Origin: Bin80 sp022820435
Lineage (GTDB): Bacteria > Bacteroidota > Rhodothermia > Rhodothermales > Bin80
DNA: 24,952 nt
Reading direction: 5' to 3'
Assembly (NCBI GenBank): GCA_022820435.1
Contig: JAJEFL010000160.1
Location: 1 to 24,952, forward strand
Shown: in pieces, positions 14,614 to 21,037 of the stretch
How positions within the stretch are numbered: position 1 is the stretch's first letter
Layout: every line of letters begins with the position of its first letter
The notes under the pieces: generated by a model
What the model was told of the DNA's origin: nothing
The model's database searches: none
What the model saw: only the letters and a program-made list of their open reading frames with translations
Made by a program: the position numbers and the translations under genes

Positions 14614-17600
14614 AAATCAGATTCGTGCAGGTCAGGTTTTGACGGGGTCGCTGTTTGATGAGCCGATGAGAGTAGAGACGGTTCAGGCAAATGGGAAAGG
14701 ATTTTGGAATGTGGGACTGGTCGGTCAGCGTTCCGAGAGATTTCGTCGGGTCACGCTGGATGTAGATCAAATCTCGACGCTAACCATCCATGACTCGGAA
14801 CTCTCCTATGATGGAAAAGGGCAGTTATTACGACTTGCCCTGCAAGCCTATTCACTTGGCATCGCCTATGAATTTGACCCTTACTTTGGACTGTCCATTT
14901 CAAAGGTAGATCCATTACCGCATCAACTTGAAGCGGTATATGAACATCTGCTCAAACTTCCTAGAGTGCGATTTTTGCTTGCGGATGATGCGGGTGCAGG
15001 CAAGACGATCATGGCAGGATTATTGATCAGGGAACTCAAACTGCGGGGGCTTATAGAGCGTGTTCTGGTGATTTGTCCAGCGAATCTGTCATTTCAGTGG
15101 CAGCGCGAACTGACGGAGAAATTTGGCGAAAATTTTCTGGTTCTGAAAGGTGCGAGCATTCGGGAACAGTTCGGGATCAATCAATGGATTGAAAATAACC
15201 AGATCATTACCTCTCTTGATCTGGCGAAGCGGGATGATATCCTACCGGGGTTGAAGCAGGTCAACTGGGATCTGGTTATCGTAGATGAAGCGCATCGTAT
15301 GTCCGCACGAGATAAGAACAAGCGCAGTTTGCGCTATCGTCTTGGAGAGTTATTGCGGGACACGACCGATCATATGTTACTTCTCACTGCGACACCGCAT
15401 AAGGGGGATCCGAAGAATTTTACATTGTTCCTGCAGTTGCTTGATGAAGATGCTTATGCAGATGTGCAGTCTATCCGCGAAGCAATGGAGAACCGGCATG
15501 CTCCCTTCTATTTGCGGCGGACGAAGGAAGCCATGGTTTATTTTCCTGAACTTCAGGCGGACGGGAACTGGACGGCAAGGCCGGTCTTTACGAATCGGAT
15601 TGCGCGTACCGCCAGCTTTACAATGGACGGTCAGGAGTACGACTTATACGATAAGATTACACGGTTTGTAAAACGGCAGAGCAGGCGTGCTGCAGCAAGG
15701 GAGGATGATCCCCGTTCCAAAGCCGTTGGGTTCCTGATGTCACTCTATCAAAGGCGCTTGGCATCCAGCATTTATGCGATGAGGCGGTCTCTGGAAAATC
15801 GGGCGGAAAGGCTAAAACGAGGCTTGGCGGATGCACAAAAACTCGTTCAAACTGCACCACCAAAAATTCCCGGTTGGGACGAATTAGAGGAGTGTGATGA
15901 TGCTGACCGAGAGGAGTTGGAGAAATTATTAGATGCGATCACGCTTTCAAAGAACGCAGATCAGGTGCGTGAAGAAATTTCTGAATTACTGGGATTAGCA
16001 GAGGATGCCCGCCGGGTTCAGGAAACCGGCAATGAAGCGAAATTAGATCATCTCCGCAAGATTCTGACGGATGAAGGATTCTTTGACCGTTCAGATCAGC
16101 GCCTCTTGATCTTTACAGAGTTCAAGGATACGCTCTACTATCTGATTGAAAAATTAGAAAAATGGGGGTTTCAGGTAGGGTGTATTCATGGCGGCATGAA
16201 ACCGGGGTCCCGAAATGACCCAGGAACCCGCCTTTTCGTTGAGCAGCAGTTTCGAGAGGGTGCCATCCAGATTCTGGTCGCTACCGAAGCGGCAGGTGAG
16301 GGGATAAATCTTCAGTGCTGCCACATCCTGTTCAATTACGATATTCCCTGGAATCCAAACCGGCTGGAACAGCGCATGGGGCGTATTCACCGGTATGGGC
16401 AGAAGCAGGATTGTCTTATTTTCAACTTTGTGGCAACAAATACCATAGAGGGTCGCGTACTCCAGCGACTATTGGAGAAACTTCAGGAAATTCGTGATGC
16501 GCTTGAGGATGATGCGGTGTTCAATGTGGTGGGCGAAGTATTACCGTCCACTCACATAGAGGGGGTGCTGCGAGATTACTATGCAGGAAAACTTGGAGAT
16601 GCCGATCTTGAGGATCGACTCCTGATGAATGTGGACGAAAAGCACTTCAGGGATATCTGCCAGACGGCTCTGGAAGGTTTGGCGACGAAAAAACTGAATC
16701 TTGAGATTCTTAAGAAGCGCCGTGCGCGGGCGCAGGAGCGACGTATCGTTCCCGAGACCATTGCACGGTTTCTTCAGGAATCTGCACGAAATGCGGGCTT
16801 GAATCTGAGGCCAATGAGTAAACCGGTGCATACGTTCCAGCCGGGTCGAACGCCGGCGGAACTGAAGAAATACGAGCGAGAACCGGACTGGAAGTTAGCT
16901 GACCTGGATGTACGGTATCCGCGTTTAACCACGGATCGCACGGCAGCAGAGAAGTATAACCTTGAATGGGTAACTCCCGGGCATTCCCTGTTTGAGGCTT
17001 TACGGAGACATGCACTGGATGCCGGGCAGGAGGCGTTCGCGTCCGGGGCATGCTTCTATTCGTTGAAGTATGACACTCCGAGGCGGATGGATTTCTATCG
17101 GGCTCGGATCGTAGATGGTTTGGGTCAGATTATTCATGAACGGCTCTTCGCCGTGGTATTGTCAGATGATGGCACGGAGGTCTTGAACGATGCAAGCATG
17201 TTAGGGGATCTTACTCCGGCACCTGCTCCAGAGGAATTGCCTCAAATCGCTACTTTACCCCAGAAAACGGTCTTTCTTAATGAGAACGCCCTTGTACCGT
17301 TCATTGGGGAGGTTCAAAGGGGGCGGGAAGCCGAAGTCAAGCGAATCCGTGATCATGTTGAGATTTCTTTGACGGAGATCCTGCAGCGTGTAGACGAGGA
17401 GATCGGCCGTGCTCACGAGGAAGTGAGCCGCAAAATTATTGGTGCAGAGGGGCGCTATGCGAAGGCGGAGCGCCGGCATGCGGAAGTTTTGGCGCGGCGT
17501 TCCCGGCGGCGGGAAGAGCTTAAACGGCAGCGGGCGGTGACACTGCAGGGGGTTGAGCGACTGACGAGCGTTCTGGTTCTGCCTCACCCGGAACGTGATC

Positions 17601-17992
17601 ATCAGGATCTTCGACACATGCGTCCACATCCTGAAACGGAAATGACCGCAATGCGAGTCGTTATGGAATACGAAACCGGGCAGGGCAGAGAAGTCAAAGA
17701 TGTCCACAAGATGAATATTGGCTATGACATTACCAGCTTTGATCCAAGATCAGGCGAGTTGCGTCTAATCGAAATCAAGGGACTTGCCGGCCCCATTGGA
17801 AGCATTCTGATCACGCCGAACGAGTATCGGGTTGCAGAGGACCGCCGGGATTGTTTCTGGCTTTATATTGTGACCAATTGTGCAGATACACCGGAGCTCC
17901 ATCCACCGATTAGAGATCCGGCCAGTTTCCCATGGAAAGAGATAAGCAAGGTGCAGCATTACCAGTTGAACGTTAAGGCATTAACGGGGTAA
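14603..17992 (+). CDS. SNF2-family helicase fused to DUF3883
   Basis: This 1129-residue superfamily 2 ATPase is of the RapA/SNF2 type. Motif I is D-D-A-G-A-G-K-T (128-135), motif II D-E-A-H (228-231), motif III T-A-T-P (262-265), motif V T-E-A-A-G-E-G-I-N-L-Q (561-571) and motif VI Q-R-M-G-R-I-H-R-Y-G-Q (590-600). A helical insertion lies at about 385-490. The C-terminus (about 1010-1105) is a DUF3883 domain with G-Y-D-I, then I-E-I-K-G (E1057, K1059), resembling PD-(D/E)xK spacing. The TTG start is set by GGGAGG 6 nt upstream. Such helicases are core parts of several phage-defence systems, translocating on DNA. It precedes the repeat array by 46 bp. Confidence 0.92.
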   Translation: MTAENQIRAGQVLTGSLFDEPMRVETVQANGKGFWNVGLVGQRSERFRRVTLDVDQISTLTIHDSELSYDGKGQLLRLALQAYSLGIAYEFDPYFGLSISKVDPLPHQLEAVYEHLLKLPRVRFLLADDAGAGKTIMAGLLIRELKLRGLIERVLVICPANLSFQWQRELTEKFGENFLVLKGASIREQFGINQWIENNQIITSLDLAKRDDILPGLKQVNWDLVIVDEAHRMSARDKNKRSLRYRLGELLRDTTDHMLLLTATPHKGDPKNFTLFLQLLDEDAYADVQSIREAMENRHAPFYLRRTKEAMVYFPELQADGNWTARPVFTNRIARTASFTMDGQEYDLYDKITRFVKRQSRRAAAREDDPRSKAVGFLMSLYQRRLASSIYAMRRSLENRAERLKRGLADAQKLVQTAPPKIPGWDELEECDDADREELEKLLDAITLSKNADQVREEISELLGLAEDARRVQETGNEAKLDHLRKILTDEGFFDRSDQRLLIFTEFKDTLYYLIEKLEKWGFQVGCIHGGMKPGSRNDPGTRLFVEQQFREGAIQILVATEAAGEGINLQCCHILFNYDIPWNPNRLEQRMGRIHRYGQKQDCLIFNFVATNTIEGRVLQRLLEKLQEIRDALEDDAVFNVVGEVLPSTHIEGVLRDYYAGKLGDADLEDRLLMNVDEKHFRDICQTALEGLATKKLNLEILKKRRARAQERRIVPETIARFLQESARNAGLNLRPMSKPVHTFQPGRTPAELKKYEREPDWKLADLDVRYPRLTTDRTAAEKYNLEWVTPGHSLFEALRRHALDAGQEAFASGACFYSLKYDTPRRMDFYRARIVDGLGQIIHERLFAVVLSDDGTEVLNDASMLGDLTPAPAPEELPQIATLPQKTVFLNENALVPFIGEVQRGREAEVKRIRDHVEISLTEILQRVDEEIGRAHEEVSRKIIGAEGRYAKAERRHAEVLARRSRRREELKRQRAVTLQGVERLTSVLVLPHPERDHQDLRHMRPHPETEMTAMRVVMEYETGQGREVKDVHKMNIGYDITSFDPRSGELRLIEIKGLAGPIGSILITPNEYRVAEDRRDCFWLYIVTNCADTPELHPPIRDPASFPWKEISKVQHYQLNVKALTG

Positions 17993-18038
17993 GGGATTAC
18001 GGAGGGACCGCGGTGTCCTTCCCCGGAAGAGATGAGTT

Positions 18039-19796
18039 ATGACAGAATCGTTAACGAAATCGGCCGCAATGGATCAGAGGGGGCCTTTGTTTTTCAGCAG
18101 TGTGCCCGACTTTGATGCGGTCCTGCGACGACCCACATCAGAGGATCGGAGTGTCGGCATGACGGCAGCGCCAAGGGCAACAGGACGGTATTGTACCGGG
18201 CGTAAGAATGAAGGAGGTAAGCGCACCGAATATGGCAAAGCGAAAGATGGGCGTGCAGCGATGGATCTCCAAAAGCATTTTGATTTAGGTTTCAGTGCAC
18301 ACAGGATTTCTCCGAGAGGACTTCCCATTTTGGTCGCCAGATTCTACAGACACCGTCTGGAGAATCTGGGTGCAGCACAGATCTTTAGATGGTGTCTACG
18401 GAATCGGGGGGATTGTCCAATTCTGCAGACGGCGTCTGCAGAATCTGGAAGTGATATAAATTCGCGGCTGGTATCTAAGAATCGGGGGGATTGTCCAATT
18501 CTGCAGACGGTGTCTGCGGAATCTGGAAGTGGTGTAAATTTGCGGACGGTATCTATGAACTGGAGGGATTGTCCAATTCTGCAGACGGTGTCTGCGGAAT
18601 CTGGAAGTGGTGTAAATTTGCGGGCGGTATCTATGAACTGGAGGGATTGTCCAATTCTCCAGACGGTGTCTGTAGAATCTGGAAGAGGTGTAAATTCGCG
18701 GTTGGCACCCATGAATCGGGGGATGTATTCAATTCTCCAGACGGTGTCTGTAGAATCTGGAAGTGATATAAATTCGCGTCTGGTATCTACAAATCGGGGG
18801 GATTGCCCAATTCTGCAGACGGTGTCTGCGGAATTGGAGAGTGGTGTAAATTCGTGGACAGTCTCTATGAGTCTGGGGGATTGCCCAATTCTCCAGACGG
18901 TGTCTGTAGAATCTGTAAGAGGTGTAAATTCGCGGCCGGCCTCTATGAATCGGGAGAGATCTTCAATTCTGCAGACGGTGTCTGCGGAATCTGGAAGTGG
19001 AGTAAATTCGTGGACAGTCTCTACAAACCGGGGGGTGTCTTCAATTCTGCAGACGGTGTCTGCAGAATCTGGAGGAGGAATTTCGCGGTTGGCCTCTATG
19101 AATCAGAGAAGGTCTTCAATTCTCCAGACGGTGTCTGTAGAATCTGTAAGTGATGTAAATTCGCGGCCGGCCTCTATGAATCAGGGGATGTATTCAATTC
19201 TCCAGACGGTGTCTGCAGAATCTGATAGCGGTGTAAATTCGCGGTTGGCCTCTATGAATCGGAGGGATTATCCAATTCTGCAGACGGTGTCCGCAGAATC
19301 TGGAGGAGTAGGAATTTCGCGGTTGGCCTCTATGAATCGGGGGATGTATTCAATTCTCCAGACGGTGTCTGTAGAATCTGTAAGTGATGTAAACTTGCGG
19401 CCGTCCTCTATGAATCGGAGGGATTGTCCAATTCTCCAGACGGTGTCTGCAGAACCTGAAAGTGGTGTAAATTTGCGGACGGTATCTATGAACTGGAGGG
19501 ATTGTCCAATTCTCCAGACGGTGTCTGCAGAATTTGGAGGAGGAATTTCGCGGCCGGCCTCTATGAATTGGGGGATGTATTCAATTCTCCAGACGGTGTC
19601 TGTAGAATCTGGAAGTGGTGTAAATTCGCGGCCGGTACCTATGAGTCGGGGGACGTATTCAATTCTGCAGACGGTGTTTGTAGAATCTGGGAGGGGTGTA
19701 AATTCGCGGCTAGCCTCTATGAATCATGGGAGATTTTCAATTCTGCAGACGGTGTCTGCGGAATCGAAAGATGCAGTTGTGCGGGCGGAAGTTTAA
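18039..19796 (+). CDS. Repeat protein encoded by a palindromic array (585 aa), unknown
   Basis: One frame stays open through the whole array. An N-terminal non-repeat part (about residues 1-123, basic, no known domain) is followed by about 18 repeats of 26 residues (25 in two), with core P-I-L-Q-T-V-S-A-E-S, then a variable V-N-S-R-x-x-S-M-N-x-x segment. The other two frames contain stops in several units, so this frame looks preserved. It is also the frame of the related segment P-I-H-Q-T-V-S-G-Q-S inside the DUF1016 gene downstream. A GGAAGAGATGAG precedes the ATG. No signal peptide or membrane segment. It could instead be a non-coding repeat array whose 3n period keeps the frame open. Function unknown. 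Confidence 0.5.
   Translation: MTESLTKSAAMDQRGPLFFSSVPDFDAVLRRPTSEDRSVGMTAAPRATGRYCTGRKNEGGKRTEYGKAKDGRAAMDLQKHFDLGFSAHRISPRGLPILVARFYRHRLENLGAAQIFRWCLRNRGDCPILQTASAESGSDINSRLVSKNRGDCPILQTVSAESGSGVNLRTVSMNWRDCPILQTVSAESGSGVNLRAVSMNWRDCPILQTVSVESGRGVNSRLAPMNRGMYSILQTVSVESGSDINSRLVSTNRGDCPILQTVSAELESGVNSWTVSMSLGDCPILQTVSVESVRGVNSRPASMNRERSSILQTVSAESGSGVNSWTVSTNRGVSSILQTVSAESGGGISRLASMNQRRSSILQTVSVESVSDVNSRPASMNQGMYSILQTVSAESDSGVNSRLASMNRRDYPILQTVSAESGGVGISRLASMNRGMYSILQTVSVESVSDVNLRPSSMNRRDCPILQTVSAEPESGVNLRTVSMNWRDCPILQTVSAEFGGGISRPASMNWGMYSILQTVSVESGSGVNSRPVPMSRGTYSILQTVFVESGRGVNSRLASMNHGRFSILQTVSAESKDAVVRAEV
18337..18369 (-). repeat. Inverted, extended copy of the array palindrome
   Basis: CCAGATTCT, A, CAGAC, ACC, GTCTG, G, AGAATCTGG form a 33-bp palindrome with a single mismatched pair. 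Its inner 23 bp are the exact reverse complement of the common array form TTCTCCAGAC-GGT-GTCTGTAGAA. It therefore lies in the opposite orientation to the other copies and starts 79 bp before the first of them. Confidence 0.8.
18421..19763 (+). repeat. 18-copy palindromic tandem array, period 78 bp
   Basis: Palindromes of form TTCT(G/C)CAGAC, GGT, GTCTG(C/T)(A/G)GAA start at 18421, 18499, 18577, 18655, 18733, 18811, 18889, 18967, 19045, 19120, 19198, 19276, 19354, 19432, 19510, 19585, 19663 and 19741. The spacing is 78 bp except for two steps of 75 bp, both where the AAGTGGTGTAAATT part is shortened to GAGGAATTT. All steps are multiples of three. Between palindromes lies a semi-conserved 55-bp segment with TAAATTCGCGG and TCTATGAATCGG. 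A left-arm G pairs with a right-arm C in 8 of 9 units, keeping the hairpin. No unique spacers, so it is not a CRISPR array. Confidence 0.95.
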
Positions 19797-19873
19797 TTTG
19801 ATAAAATCAGATTCTTGAGATGGTCAAGGTACACCAAGTGCAACATAAAATACTCCAGTAAAACAAAAGAACG

Positions 19874-21037
19874 ATGGCAAATTCTGTAGAGAAAACGGCA
19901 TCATTTGACAGAAAATATGATGTAATTCTGGAAGATGTGAAGAATATCGTTGATGTTGCTCGAGGATCCGCAGTTCGTTCAGTGAATGCCATCATGACGG
20001 CTACATATTGGCTGATTGGCCAGCACATTGTTGAATTTGAACAGTCGGGAAAGAAGCGAGCGCATTACGGAGAAGCGATTATTAAACGTCTATCTGATGA
20101 CCTTTCGGCTCGTTTTGGCCGAGGATTTTCCGTTAGCAATATTTGGCAAATGAGAGCCTTCTTTCTTGCTTGGCCAATTCCAAAGGTCGCAAATGGAGAG
20201 CAAGAAGACGAACCAATTCACCAGACAGTGTCTGGACAATCTTCACTAAGGCACATTGCCCCTTTCTTCCTCTTACCGTGGTCTGCTTATGTACGATTGC
20301 TTGCCGTCAAAAACAAATATGCACGAAAGTTCTATGAGATCGAGGCGCTACGCGGAAATTGGTCTGTCCGACAACTGAATCGACAGATCAATTCTCAGTT
20401 CTACGAGCATACAGCGTTATCAAAAAACAAGGCCGGAATGCTAAAGAAAGGCCAGATAACAAAAGATGGAGACATTCCCATTCCTGAAGAGATAATAAGA
20501 GATCCGTATGTCCTTGAATTCTTAGATCTTAAGGACGAGTATTCCGAGAGGGAACTTGAAGAATCTCTGATTCAACATCTAGAGACCTTTCTTCTTGAAC
20601 TGGGAGGTGATTTCTGTTTTATGGGCAGACAGAAACACCTCCGTATGGGCGACGCTTGGTATCGCGTAGATCTACTGTTTTTTCATAGACGACTTCGGTG
20701 TTTGGTTATCATTGATCTGAAACTGGGGAAGTTCACGCATGCCGATGCTGGGCAAATGCATGCCTACCTCAATTATGCAAAGGAGAATTGGGTTGGTGAA
20801 GGAGAAAATCCACCGGTAGGATTGATTTTGTGTGCACAGAAGGATGAGGCCGTTGCCCGATACACATTGGAGGGACTGCCAAATAAAGTAATGGCCGCGG
20901 AGTATTTAACCATGTTGCCGGATGAAGGGCTTCTTGCTTCTGAAATTGAGCGTACGCAGAAAACATTGGATTTCTCGGAACCATATCACGCGAATACCCG
21001 CAAAGGAATGAAAGACAAGTCAGAGAGCGGTTCATGA
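19874..21037 (+). CDS. PDDEXK nuclease of the DUF1016/YhcG family
   Basis: This 387-residue protein has the N-terminal helical DUF1016 domain (about 15-155; T-Y-W-L-I-G-Q-H-I-V-E-F, G-F-S-V-S-N-I-W-Q-M-R-A-F-F, and L-P-W-S-A-Y-V-R-L-L). The C-terminal PD-(D/E)xK nuclease domain (about 225-360) has R-V-D-L-L-F-F-H-R-R-L and V-I-I-D-L-K-L-G-K-F (D266, D281, K283). Residues 114-123 (P-I-H-Q-T-V-S-G-Q-S) lie in a variable linker and are encoded by a palindrome like those of the upstream array. The family is frequent in restriction and mobile-element neighbourhoods. Its stop overlaps the methyltransferase ATG (ATGA), so the two are probably translated together. Confidence 0.92.
   Translation: MANSVEKTASFDRKYDVILEDVKNIVDVARGSAVRSVNAIMTATYWLIGQHIVEFEQSGKKRAHYGEAIIKRLSDDLSARFGRGFSVSNIWQMRAFFLAWPIPKVANGEQEDEPIHQTVSGQSSLRHIAPFFLLPWSAYVRLLAVKNKYARKFYEIEALRGNWSVRQLNRQINSQFYEHTALSKNKAGMLKKGQITKDGDIPIPEEIIRDPYVLEFLDLKDEYSERELEESLIQHLETFLLELGGDFCFMGRQKHLRMGDAWYRVDLLFFHRRLRCLVIIDLKLGKFTHADAGQMHAYLNYAKENWVGEGENPPVGLILCAQKDEAVARYTLEGLPNKVMAAEYLTMLPDEGLLASEIERTQKTLDFSEPYHANTRKGMKDKSESGS
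20217..20239 (+). repeat. Array-type palindrome inside the DUF1016 gene
   Basis: TTCACCAGAC, AGT, GTCTGGACAA form a 23-bp imperfect palindrome with a perfect CCAGAC/GTCTGG core. Flanking CCAA and TCT also match the array, and the reading frame is the same (P-I-H-Q-T-V-S-G-Q-S against P-I-L-Q-T-V-S-A-E-S). It is the only copy I found outside the array. Confidence 0.75.

Noticed and set aside
18421..19763. CRISPR array
   Set aside because: Units are similar along their entire 78 bp, so there are no unique spacers. The repeats are long and variable, and no cas gene is present.
18491..19801. Alternative reading frame of the array (N-S-A-D-G-V-C-G-I-W-K repeats) as the real protein
   Set aside because: That frame is interrupted by stops in several units, whereas the P-I-L-Q-T-V-S frame is open throughout and agrees with the frame of the copy in the DUF1016 gene.
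19801..19873. Sigma-70-like promoter before the DUF1016 gene (TTGAGA and TAAAAT)
   Set aside because: The spacing is 25 bp, too long, and promoters in this group of bacteria usually follow another consensus.
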